Origin: Bacteroidota bacterium
GTDB lineage: Bacteria; Bacteroidota; Bacteroidia; Flavobacteriales; Flavobacteriaceae
Direction: 5' to 3'
Length of the DNA stretch: 8,642 nucleotides
NCBI GenBank assembly: GCA_023427845.1
Contig: JAEYZX010000074.1
Span: 1 to 8,642, forward strand
Positions 1 to 5,761 of this stretch are shown in pieces. The notes under the pieces were generated by a model. That model did no database searches, was not told where the DNA came from, and saw nothing but the letters and a program-made list of their open reading frames with translations. The stretch's first letter is position 1; every line of letters starts with the position of its first letter. The position numbers and the translations under genes were made by a program.

Positions 1-180
1 GGCCTGGACCCAATGAATCCTTTCGTAAAGCGCCTCCTTACCGTAAATTTTAAAAAGCGCCTTTGTATAGTCGGTTGCTTGCGGATGGCGATAAATGGCA
101 CGAACGGTCTCGCCATGCTCAAGCAGATGAAGCGCCAAATGCGAACCGACCATTCCTGTTGCTCCTGTTATTAGAACCAT
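1..180 (-). CDS. NAD(P)-dependent epimerase/dehydratase, extended SDR family (N-terminal part, cut by window edge)
   Basis: Sixty codons are open from an ATG at 180 down to position 1 with no stop, so the gene continues beyond the left edge. The protein opens directly with a Rossmann beta strand and the nucleotide-binding glycine motif TGATGMVG (residues 5-12), followed by SHLALHLLEHGETVRAIYR. The arginine at the end of the second strand is common in extended SDR enzymes that act on nucleotide sugars or similar compounds. This is typical of NAD-dependent epimerase/dehydratases, but the active-site YxxxK lies outside the window, so the substrate cannot be named. The gene is divergent from tyrS. 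Its start is firm because the Rossmann motif begins within a few residues of the methionine. The candidate -7 box lies only 4 bases before the ATG, which would make the mRNA leaderless or nearly so. Confidence 0.85.
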   Translation of the reverse strand, partial: MVLITGATGMVGSHLALHLLEHGETVRAIYRHPQATDYTKALFKIYGKEALYERIHWVQA

Positions 181-184
181 GTTG

Positions 185-192
185 CAAATATA
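185..192 (-). promoter_or_regulatory. Candidate -7 promoter element for the epimerase gene
   Basis: The minus strand reads TATATTTG, a full match to the Bacteroidota TAnnTTTG consensus. Only four bases separate it from the epimerase ATG. No clear TTTG -33 element is seen at normal spacing. If it is used, transcription would start at or very near the start codon. Confidence 0.45.
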
Positions 193-226
193 GCGATCCA
201 ATGTCAATATGGCACGATTTCAAGTT

Positions 227-332
227 GGGCGTGCCCCTGCGGCCCTGCTCCGCGGCCGCCGGGTCGGGCCTTTCGCTGTATCTTTTGCGCTCGTGCCTCG
301 CGCAAAAGGATGTCGCTGCAACCCCTCACGCG
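227..332. repeat. GC-rich imperfect palindromic intergenic repeat, copy 1
   Basis: This element is far richer in G+C than the surrounding sequence. It contains a perfect 9-bp hairpin stem (CTTTTGCGC at 282-290 pairing with GCGCAAAAG at 300-308, 9-base loop). A second inverted pair is GCGGCC at 239-244 with GGCCGC at 254-259. The outer ends pair over 5 bp (GCGTG 229-233 with CACGC 327-331). Its reverse complement shares the arms CGrCATCCTTTT and AAAAGATAnAGC with copy 2 at 371-473, so the two are inverted members of one family. From memory, similar REP-like sequences are scattered through intergenic regions of flavobacterial genomes; that recollection needs a genome search. Short open frames across it are not credible genes. 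Confidence 0.7.
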
Positions 333-370
333 TGCACCTCACAAGAGTATTACCGATAGAGCGACAATGC

Positions 371-473
371 CCTAGCCCCGATGGAGGCGGCATCCTTTTT
401 AGTGCACGATGAAGCCCATTCTGGCGATGCGGCCGATGCAATAAAAAGATAGAGCCGAGAGCGGGAATAGCTT
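371..473. repeat. Imperfect palindromic intergenic repeat, copy 2 (inverted relative to copy 1)
   Basis: The outer arms CTAGCCCCG (372-380) and CGGGAATAG (462-470) pair at 7 of 9 positions. The inner arm starting ATCCTTTTTA at 392 pairs with TAAAAAGAT at 442-450 with one bulged base, and TGCA at 403-406 pairs with TGCA at 437-440. The shared family arms are CGGCATCCTTTT (388-399) and AAAAGATAGAGC (444-455). The right end stops about 18 bases before the tyrS -7 box, so any -33 contact of that promoter would fall at the edge of the repeat. Confidence 0.7.
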
Positions 474-491
474 CAAATACCTCTGAATTGC

Positions 492-499
492 TATCTTTG
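492..499 (+). promoter_or_regulatory. Candidate -7 promoter element for tyrS
   Basis: TATCTTTG fully matches the Bacteroidota TAnnTTTG consensus and ends 18 bases before the ATG at 518. This placement also argues against the upstream ATG at 488, which would lie before the transcription start. A good TTTG -33 element is not obvious. Confidence 0.55.
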
Positions 500-517
500 C
501 ACCCTGATTTACCGAAT

Positions 518-1825
518 ATGAAAAATTTAGTTGAGGAATTAAAGTGGCGCGGACTCTATCATGACGCGATGCCGGGAACCGAAGAGCAATTGTTGAAAGA
601 ACCTACCACGGCGTATATCGGTTTTGATCCCACAGCCGATTCATTGCATATCGGAAGCATGGTGCAGATCATACTGCTTGTGCACCTGCAACGATTTGGA
701 CATCGGCCGGTGGCGCTGGTTGGCGGTGCGACGGGAATGATTGGTGACCCGTCGGGAAAATCGGATGAACGGAATTTGCTTGACGAAGTGGCGCTCGAGA
801 AGAACGTTGCCGGGATCAAAAGCGTTTTATCGCGGTTTCTCGATTTTAATTCGGGCGATGCAAATGCGCCGCTCATGGTGAACAACTACGACTGGATGAA
901 GGAATTTTCGTTTATCGGGTTTGCGCGCGATGTGGGCAAACGCATCACGGTGAATTACATGATGGCAAAAGATTCGGTCAAAAAACGGCTCAACGGCGAA
1001 ATTGGCGAGGGAATGTCGTTTACCGAGTTCACGTACCAACTGATTCAGGGGTACGATTTTTATCATCTGCACAAACATTACAACTGCAAGCTGCAGATGG
1101 GCGGATCGGATCAATGGGGAAATATAACGACAGGAACAGAGCTTGTGCGCAGGATGAATGCCGACGGATCGGAACAGGCTAAGGCATACGCACTCACTAC
1201 GCCGCTGATCACAAAAGCCGACGGAAGCAAATTCGGGAAATCGGAAGGCGGGAATATCTGGCTTGATGCCGATAAGACTTCGGTTTATAAATTTTACCAG
1301 TTCTGGCTCAATTCGACCGATGCCGATGCCGAAAAGTACATTAAAATATTTACATTCCTGGATCGTGAAACAATCGACAAACTCATAGCCGAGCATCATG
1401 AAGCGCCACACCTGCGTGTGCTTCAACGCAAACTGGCCGAGGAAATAACGGTGTTTGTGCACGGCCGCGCCGAATATGAAAATGCGGTTAAGGCATCGAA
1501 CATCTTATTCGGGAATTCATCTACCGACGATTTGAAACAACTTGATGAGGCAACGTTCCTCGATATTTTCGACGGGGTTCCACAGGCCGAAATTTCGCGC
1601 ACCGACATTGAAGCGGGAATCGACATCGTTTCGGCGTTAAATGAAAAAACCGGGTTTTTGAAATCAAATGGCGAGGCAAGAAGAGCTTTGGCCGAGAATT
1701 CGATTTCGGTCAATAAAGAAAAAGTCACCGAAGAGTTTAAATTGACAACTGGCAACTTGATCAACAATCAGTTTGTACTGTTGCAGCGAGGAAAGAAAAA
1801 TTACTTTGTGGTTCGCGTGGTTTAA
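518..1825 (+). CDS. tyrS: Tyrosyl-tRNA synthetase (TyrRS), class I aminoacyl-tRNA synthetase
   Basis: The enzyme charges tRNA-Tyr with tyrosine via tyrosyl-adenylate in the cytoplasm. The 435-residue product has normal bacterial TyrRS length. Visible landmarks, numbered from the ATG at 518, are YIGFDPTADSLHIGS (33-47) with the HIGH-type signature HIGS at 44-47, the GGATGMIGDPSG loop (69-80), the tyrosine-site YQLIQGYDF (173-181), QMGGSDQWGN (193-202), and the KMSKS-type signature KFGKS (238-242). The C-terminal part (roughly 365-430) looks like an S4 RNA-binding domain, including EARRALAENSISVN. An in-frame ATG at 488 would add ten residues, but it lies upstream of the -7 box at 492-499. The start at 518 gives the usual MKNLVEEL beginning. 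The gene is transcribed divergently from the epimerase gene and convergently with the regulator gene. No T-box or other leader control is visible, and the short leader leaves no room for one. Confidence 0.97.
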   Translation: MKNLVEELKWRGLYHDAMPGTEEQLLKEPTTAYIGFDPTADSLHIGSMVQIILLVHLQRFGHRPVALVGGATGMIGDPSGKSDERNLLDEVALEKNVAGIKSVLSRFLDFNSGDANAPLMVNNYDWMKEFSFIGFARDVGKRITVNYMMAKDSVKKRLNGEIGEGMSFTEFTYQLIQGYDFYHLHKHYNCKLQMGGSDQWGNITTGTELVRRMNADGSEQAKAYALTTPLITKADGSKFGKSEGGNIWLDADKTSVYKFYQFWLNSTDADAEKYIKIFTFLDRETIDKLIAEHHEAPHLRVLQRKLAEEITVFVHGRAEYENAVKASNILFGNSSTDDLKQLDEATFLDIFDGVPQAEISRTDIEAGIDIVSALNEKTGFLKSNGEARRALAENSISVNKEKVTEEFKLTTGNLINNQFVLLQRGKKNYFVVRVV

Positions 1826-1828
1826 TTT

Positions 1829-1878
1829 GCCACGAAGCTTTTTTAATCGTTTCCGCGCGGGCCGTGGCTATTTCTTTT
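1829..1878 (+). terminator. Possible weak terminator after tyrS
   Basis: GCCACG (1829-1834) can pair with CGTGGC (1863-1868), followed by the T-rich TATTTCTTTT. The loop is long (28 bases), though it contains the self-complementary CCGCGCGG. It is the best hairpin candidate in the 85-bp gap between the convergent tyrS and regulator genes, but it is not a textbook terminator. Confidence 0.3.
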
Positions 1879-1910
1879 CCGAGAAATCGATTTCCATTTT
1901 ATTCGATGCA

Positions 1911-2888
1911 TCAAACTTCCGTTGCGACGCGTGCAAATTTATTCCGGTATTCAATTGGCGTGAGTCCGGTTATCTTTTTAAACGTATCCCTAAAGGTTTT
2001 CGTATCGGTATAACCTACATCGAACATTATTTCGGTCACATTCTTACGCGATGCTTCGAACGATTTTTTGGCAGCTTCGATCCGAACGCGCTGTATATAT
2101 TCTATTGGTGTATTATTGGTGGCTTCCTTAAATTTTCTTTCGAATGTCCGCCGGCCTGTATTGATCAGGTTTGCCAATGTATCGATTGTAATTTTATCGA
2201 AGTAATGCTTTTCTATATAATCCTGCACTTTCTCGATATCGGCATCGCCATGATTACGCTGGCCTCTGAATATCGCAAACTGGGATTGGCTATCGCGACT
2301 GATGTCGAGTGCAAAATATTTTGAAACGAGCACGGCGGTTTCCCTGTCGGAAAATTTTTCGACCAAATATAAAATCAAATTCCACAGACTGCTTGCGCCA
2401 CCGCTGCTGTAAATGTTGTCGTGCTCGGTAATTACGGCGCCGTCCTCAACTTCAACCTCAGGATAGCGCGCCCTGAACTCGTTGATATACGCCCAGTGTG
2501 TCGAGCATTTCTTACCGTTAAGCAGTCCGGTTTCTGCCAAAAGAAAAGCACCGATGCACAAACTGGCAAGGCTTGAGCCTTTTTCATGTAACTTTTTAAA
2601 ATACGGAACGGCATCCGAATTGGCTTCGAGACCTTTTGCCGTATCGCCAAATGTGGGCGGAATAACTAGCAGGTCGGTGCTGTCAACATCTTTCAACAGC
2701 CTGTTTGTGCGAATGGTATATTCACCATTGTTTGCCGGAACATATTCGTTTAATCCCACGTATTCCACATCAAAAATGGGCCTTTTCCCGAATGCTGTCA
2801 GAAACTCGTTGGCGGTGTGAAAAGTCCGGAATGCCGGGGTAACTGCTTCAATTACGCCATGCTCGGGAACAAATACAGAAATTCGCAT
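1911..2888 (-). CDS. GlxA-type transcriptional regulator: DJ-1/PfpI-like domain plus AraC-family HTH
   Basis: This is a 325-residue cytoplasmic DNA-binding regulator. Residues 1 to about 190 form a class I glutamine amidotransferase/DJ-1-PfpI-like domain. Its nucleophile-elbow region is SLCIGAFLLAETGLLNGKK (109-127, Cys111), followed by STHW (129-132) and YSSGGASSLWNLILYLVEK (160-178). Residues about 217-317 carry the two helix-turn-helix units of AraC/XylS proteins, including the signature VTEIMFDVGYTDTKTFRDTF (284-303) followed by GLTPIEYR (308-315). This order and length match the GlxA family, in which the N-terminal domain is thought to sense a ligand rather than catalyse. The gene is divergent from the SRPBCC/DoxX/VOC cluster with a 131-bp shared control region, so it may regulate that cluster; this is inference. 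The ligand is unknown. The start is supported by the compact MRISVFVPEHGV opening and a possible -7 box 18 bases upstream. Confidence 0.93.
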   Translation of the reverse strand: MRISVFVPEHGVIEAVTPAFRTFHTANEFLTAFGKRPIFDVEYVGLNEYVPANNGEYTIRTNRLLKDVDSTDLLVIPPTFGDTAKGLEANSDAVPYFKKLHEKGSSLASLCIGAFLLAETGLLNGKKCSTHWAYINEFRARYPEVEVEDGAVITEHDNIYSSGGASSLWNLILYLVEKFSDRETAVLVSKYFALDISRDSQSQFAIFRGQRNHGDADIEKVQDYIEKHYFDKITIDTLANLINTGRRTFERKFKEATNNTPIEYIQRVRIEAAKKSFEASRKNVTEIMFDVGYTDTKTFRDTFKKITGLTPIEYRNKFARVATEV

Positions 2889-2906
2889 AGTATTGATTAT
2901 AAGCGA

Positions 2907-2914
2907 TAAAGGTA
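2907..2914 (-). promoter_or_regulatory. Possible -7 element for the GlxA-type regulator
   Basis: The minus strand reads TACCTTTA, matching TAnnTTTG except at the last base. It lies 18 bases before the regulator ATG, the same distance as at tyrS. No -33 partner is evident, so this is tentative. Confidence 0.3.
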
Positions 2915-2921
2915 AAAAGAT

Positions 2922-2950
2922 TTGTCATAATTTCCCCTTCAGGTTGTCAT
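2922..2950 (+). promoter_or_regulatory. Direct repeat TTGTCAT with 22-bp period, candidate AraC-family operator
   Basis: TTGTCAT occurs at 2922-2928 and again at 2944-2950, start to start 22 bp, about two DNA turns. It sits 12 bases upstream of the candidate -33 element of the SRPBCC cluster and inside the region shared with the divergent AraC-family regulator. AraC-family activators commonly bind direct repeats with roughly this period next to the promoter. The binding assignment is inference. Confidence 0.4.
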
Positions 2951-2962
2951 TTTCACAATAGG

Positions 2963-2990
2963 TTTGATTTTAAATACCCTCGTAATTTTG
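2963..2990 (+). promoter_or_regulatory. Promoter of the SRPBCC/DoxX/SRPBCC/VOC cluster
   Basis: TTTG at 2963-2966, a 16-base spacer and TAATTTTG at 2983-2990 match the Bacteroidota primary sigma consensus (TTTG -33 and TAnnTTTG -7), although the spacer is at the short end. It ends 29 bases before the ATG at 3020. An AAAGGA at 3011-3016 sits very close to the start and may be a weak ribosome-binding site. Confidence 0.6.
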
Positions 2991-3019
2991 GATTGTACAA
3001 TTAATCAAATAAAGGAAAG

Positions 3020-3439
3020 ATGACAAATGCAACTAAAATTACGGTTGAGGCTATCGCAAATGCTCCCGTAGCAAAAGTTTGGAAAGTTTGGAATACTCCA
3101 AGCGACATTATGCAATGGAACACTGCTGATCCAAGTTGGCATAGTCCCAGCAGCGAGATCGATCTAAGGGCAGGTGGTAAATTCAAGACCAGGATGGAAG
3201 CTAAAGACGGCAGCTTCGGATTCGACTTTGAAGGCGTCTATGATATTGTGGAACCAAATAAAGAGATTACCTATACACTGGGCGATGGCAGAAAAGCCAC
3301 AACACTGTTTGCGGAAGAGAATGGTAAAACACATATCAAAACAACATTTGATGCCGAAACTCAAAACGATCCCGAGTTTCAAAAACAGGGCTGGCAGGCT
3401 ATCCTTGACAATTTTGTAAAATACGTTGAATCAAATTAA
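3020..3439 (+). CDS. SRPBCC family protein (AHSA1-like, START/Bet v1 fold), first of two in the cluster
   Basis: The 139-residue soluble protein has the usual features of the activator-of-Hsp90-homologue-1-like (AHSA1) branch of the SRPBCC superfamily. These are an early ANAPVAKVWKVWNTPSDIMQW (13-33), the strand motif DLRAGGKFKTRMEAKDGS (48-65), a central FDFEGVYDIVEPNKEITYTL, and the C-terminal helix GWQAILDNFVKYVE (residues 124-137). The fold makes a deep hydrophobic cavity that binds lipids or other small hydrophobic molecules. Members in bacteria are mostly of unknown function, and the Hsp90 name is historical here. The gene heads a four-gene cluster, 8 bases before the DoxX-like gene. 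It has the best promoter in the window and a possible operator upstream. It differs clearly in sequence from the second SRPBCC protein, so this is not a recent duplication. Confidence 0.92.
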   Translation: MTNATKITVEAIANAPVAKVWKVWNTPSDIMQWNTADPSWHSPSSEIDLRAGGKFKTRMEAKDGSFGFDFEGVYDIVEPNKEITYTLGDGRKATTLFAEENGKTHIKTTFDAETQNDPEFQKQGWQAILDNFVKYVESN

Positions 3440-3447
3440 ACCTAACC

Positions 3448-3831
3448 ATGAAACGAAATAAAATAATTTTTTGGGTGGCGACTTCCATCCTGATTTTTTG
3501 GGAAGGACTGATGCCGCTTGGGACCGTCTTATTCGCGCCCGAGTATGCAACGGTTGGTACAAGGCCTTTGGGTTATCCTGATTACTTTGCGTATTCACTG
3601 ATTTTCTGCAAAGTGCTTGGCGTGGTGGCTATTTCTATCCCGAGTGTTCCGGCAAAGGTAAAGGAATGGGCTTATGCAGGGCTGGCGTATAATTTAATTT
3701 TTGCATTCATCAGCCATGCATTCGTCGACAAAAACATTGGATTCATGCTGATGCCACTTGTTTTTTTGGGTATTCTCGCGGTCTCTTATGTGTACAATAA
3801 CAAAATTCAGAAAAGTAAAACAACGAATTAA
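3448..3831 (+). CDS. DoxX-like small integral membrane protein (four predicted helices)
   Basis: The 127-residue protein is strongly hydrophobic, with four likely membrane helices at about residues 7-29, 46-67, 72-92 and 96-116. Positively charged ends (MKRNK at the N-terminus, KIQKSK at the C-terminus) suggest both termini face the cytoplasm. Size, helix count and a second segment beginning around YFAYSLIFCKVLGVVAI resemble the DoxX-like family, often found beside SRPBCC and other small stress or detoxification genes in Bacteroidota. Molecular function is unknown. It starts 8 bases after the first SRPBCC gene and ends 10 bases before the second, so all three are almost certainly co-transcribed. 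The family assignment rests on overall pattern rather than a catalytic motif. Confidence 0.8.
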   Translation: MKRNKIIFWVATSILIFWEGLMPLGTVLFAPEYATVGTRPLGYPDYFAYSLIFCKVLGVVAISIPSVPAKVKEWAYAGLAYNLIFAFISHAFVDKNIGFMLMPLVFLGILAVSYVYNNKIQKSKTTN

Positions 3832-3841
3832 ATAGCATAAA

Positions 3842-4288
3842 ATGGAAAACGCAGTTTCTTTACACAGAGTAATTAAAGCAGGTCCCGAAAAAGTTTTCAA
3901 GGCGTTTGCAGATCCTGTTGCAAGTGCTATGTGGTATCCACCGCATGGGTTTCTTTGCACTGTCCAGCAAATGGATTTTAAAGTCGGCGGGAAATTCAGG
4001 ATGACATTTATCAATTTCAGTACCGGTTCCAAACAATCGTTTAGCGGGGAATATGTTGAAATTAAAACATACGAATCAATTATCTACACCGACAGGTTTG
4101 ACCATCCGAATCTCCCGGGCGAAATTACAACGACCATTACATTGAGGAAGGTTTTGGTGGGAACGGATCTAAAAGTGCTGCAGGAAGGAATTCCCGAAGC
4201 CATCCCAGCCGAAATGTGCTATCTGGGCTGGCAGGAATCGCTCGAAAAACTCATAAAGCTCGTAGAACCTGAAATTCCTGACGCATAA
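3842..4288 (+). CDS. SRPBCC family protein (AHSA1-like), second of two in the cluster
   Basis: The 148-residue soluble protein begins with the standard SRPBCC opening: a strand, then GPEKVFKAFADP (14-25) and MWYPPHGF (30-37). The motif DFKVGGKFRMTFIN (45-58) follows, then FSGEYVEIKTYESIIYTDRF. The C-terminal helix region is GWQESLEKLIKLVEPE. This is the AHSA1-like branch, with a hydrophobic ligand cavity expected. Having two different SRPBCC proteins in one operon suggests either two ligands or a pair acting on related compounds; this is inference. The gene is 10 bases downstream of the DoxX-like gene and 7 bases upstream of the earliest VOC start. Confidence 0.9.
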   Translation: MENAVSLHRVIKAGPEKVFKAFADPVASAMWYPPHGFLCTVQQMDFKVGGKFRMTFINFSTGSKQSFSGEYVEIKTYESIIYTDRFDHPNLPGEITTTITLRKVLVGTDLKVLQEGIPEAIPAEMCYLGWQESLEKLIKLVEPEIPDA

Positions 4289-4295
4289 TTTGTGA

Positions 4296-4709
4296 ATGAT
4301 GGTTAGGCAAAACAATTGCATGCCGATAAGCGCCGTTTTCATAACCTTCGCGGGTAATTGTAAAGAGGCGCTTACATTTTACCAAAGTTGTTTTGGAGGC
4401 ATCCTGCAATTTGACACTTTTGAAAACCAAGTGCCGGGATTTACTGAAATTCCTGTAGTTAGCGGATCGCTTGTGTCTGAAAGTATAATAATATACGGTT
4501 CTGATTTGGTACATGACGAAGGAAGAAAGCCAGGGAATCATATGGCCATTTATCTGCAATGTGAAGATTGGTATGATCGGAAAATTCTTATTGATCAGCT
4601 GAAATCAGATAATGTATTAGAGAATAAGGACCGCCAAAAGCTAATCGAAATTATCGACAACTTCGATGTGAGGTGGCTTTTGGGAATTGAGTATGCCGAC
4701 AGCTTGTAG
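4296..4709 (+). CDS. VOC superfamily protein, PhnB-like glyoxalase fold
   Basis: The product is up to 137 residues, with the beta-alpha-beta-beta-beta fold of vicinal oxygen chelate proteins. Landmarks are PISAVFITFAGNCKEALTFYQSCFGG (residues 10-35), a central SESIIIYGSDLVHDE and the metal-side strand GNHMAIYLQCED (about 94-105). The tail DNFDVRWLLGIEY resembles the family's usual FGxxWxxN-type ending. PhnB-like proteins include many uncharacterised binding or resistance proteins, so the enzymatic role cannot be set from sequence. ATGs at 4296, 4299 and 4320 are all possible. The 4320 start (129 residues) begins right before the first strand as in most relatives, while 4296 gives the tightest operon spacing. 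It is the last gene of the cluster and ends 9 bases from the convergent LuxE-like gene. Confidence 0.85.
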   Translation: MMVRQNNCMPISAVFITFAGNCKEALTFYQSCFGGILQFDTFENQVPGFTEIPVVSGSLVSESIIIYGSDLVHDEGRKPGNHMAIYLQCEDWYDRKILIDQLKSDNVLENKDRQKLIEIIDNFDVRWLLGIEYADSL

Positions 4710-4718
4710 GCGTAGGGG

Positions 4719-5699
4719 TCACAAGACCATTAAATTACAACCTCTTATATCACTATTGTCAAACCTGCCCAGAACTTCAAATGTGTTGTTTGCATATTTC
4801 TTTCCGAGATCCTGTGTTGCGATAAACGAACATGAATTGATATTAGCAAGATCGATGACGTTAATCCCGCCTGATTTTCCATCGGGGATGTAGGTCAGCG
4901 CATCTTCGGTATCGCGGGTGAGCACCTGCATCCAGGGCGGGCACTCAAAAATGCCGTTGCCAAGCGAATAGGCCTGAGATAATAGTTCGGTCATCCCGTA
5001 TTCGGAATGGATTGACGCAACCCCAAATCCGTCGATTAATATCTGATGCAGTTCCTCGCGAATCATCTCGCGGCGACGGCCTTTCATTCCGCCTGTTTCC
5101 ATAATGATGGTGTTGTGAAGGTTGAATCGTTGTTTCTCAATCAAGTCAAGCAGCGCATAAGTCACGCCAATCAGCAGCACATTCTGACCTGCATTGTCCA
5201 GTGTGATAAGTTTTTCGATCAGCTCATCGTGATTGTGAAGATAAAATCCGCTTTGCTCATTATTCGATAATTTGATCAGGTCGTCAACCATGTAAATCAA
5301 CGACGAACCTTCGCGCTCGAGATACGACGGAAGCAATGCCAGCACTACATAATCTTCGATATTTCCATAAAAGTGCGAAAATGCTTTTCGATAGCTTTGT
5401 TCGTATAGGTTGATGTCGGTTACGAAATGTCGACTCGTTGCGGTTCCGGTAGTTCCCGAAGAAGTGAAGGTGGTTTGTACCGGAGCATCTGTTGAAACGA
5501 TGTTATGTGTTTTAAAAAACTGAATCGGCAAAAACGGAATTTGTGTCACCAACTTCACACCGCCTTTCTCAACGTTCAGAAATTCGCAAAATTCGCGGTA
5601 CACGATGTTGTTGTCGTACTGATGCCGAAACGTTTTAAGGGCAATCTTTTCAAATTGCTTTTGCGACGAAATCGTGAAAATGTCGGTTTCCGTAATCAT
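4719..5699 (-). CDS. LuxE-like acyl-protein synthetase / acyl-adenylating protein
   Basis: The 326-residue soluble protein has the adenylate-forming signature TFTSSGTTGTATSRHF (77-92), the motif METGGMKGRRREM (200-212) and the second nucleotide-binding region HSEYGMTELLSQAY (231-244), all typical of LuxE-type acyl-protein synthetases. LuxE activates a fatty acid with ATP and carries it as a protein thioester in bacterial luminescence. Here no luxC, luxD or luciferase gene is near, so the name reflects family only. Related single genes are common in Flavobacteriaceae, and their substrate is not known to me. The chain ends soon after the hinge-like VLGRFDNSD (about 310-318), so it lacks the C-terminal subdomain of full ANL enzymes, as LuxE proteins do. 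The start is supported by a possible -7 box 4 bases upstream. A strong terminator separates it from the T9SS gene behind it, so it probably has its own promoter. Confidence 0.87.
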   Translation of the reverse strand: MITETDIFTISSQKQFEKIALKTFRHQYDNNIVYREFCEFLNVEKGGVKLVTQIPFLPIQFFKTHNIVSTDAPVQTTFTSSGTTGTATSRHFVTDINLYEQSYRKAFSHFYGNIEDYVVLALLPSYLEREGSSLIYMVDDLIKLSNNEQSGFYLHNHDELIEKLITLDNAGQNVLLIGVTYALLDLIEKQRFNLHNTIIMETGGMKGRRREMIREELHQILIDGFGVASIHSEYGMTELLSQAYSLGNGIFECPPWMQVLTRDTEDALTYIPDGKSGGINVIDLANINSCSFIATQDLGKKYANNTFEVLGRFDNSDIRGCNLMVL

Positions 5700-5703
5700 T
5701 CTG

Positions 5704-5711
5704 CGAAAGTA
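5704..5711 (-). promoter_or_regulatory. Possible -7 element for the LuxE-like gene
   Basis: The minus strand reads TACTTTCG, one mismatch from TAnnTTTG. It lies 4 bases before the ATG at 5699 and 6 bases after the T tract of the preceding terminator. The geometry resembles the epimerase promoter and would also imply a leaderless or near-leaderless mRNA. Confidence 0.3.
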
Positions 5712-5717
5712 TAAAAT

Positions 5718-5745
5718 AAAAAAACCCCGACGAATCGGGGTTTTT
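5718..5745 (-). terminator. Strong intrinsic terminator of the 330-residue T9SS gene
   Basis: On the minus strand an 11-bp perfect stem (AAAAACCCCGA with TCGGGGTTTTT) closes on a TTCG loop, the stable UUCG tetraloop in RNA, and runs into seven T residues. It begins 16 bases after the stop of the T9SS gene at 5762 and ends 18 bases before the LuxE-like start, so it insulates the two same-strand genes. Confidence 0.92.
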
Positions 5746-5761
5746 AAAATATTTGAAATGA

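Noticed and set aside
63..441. Short open frames on both strands across the left intergenic region
   Set aside because: They run across the epimerase start and the palindromic repeats, with no family resemblance, no plausible promoter of their own and biased residue content.
488..517. Upstream in-frame ATG adding ten residues to tyrosyl-tRNA synthetase
   Set aside because: The -7 box at 492-499 lies downstream of this ATG, and the start at 518 gives the expected N-terminus.
827..1767. Long minus-strand open frames inside tyrS
   Set aside because: They are shadows of a strongly conserved plus-strand gene and match no family.
1883..1894. Perfect 12-bp palindrome GAAATCGATTTC between tyrS and the regulator gene
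   Set aside because: It is AT-rich, lies between two gene ends rather than at a promoter, has no second copy in the window, and may be chance.
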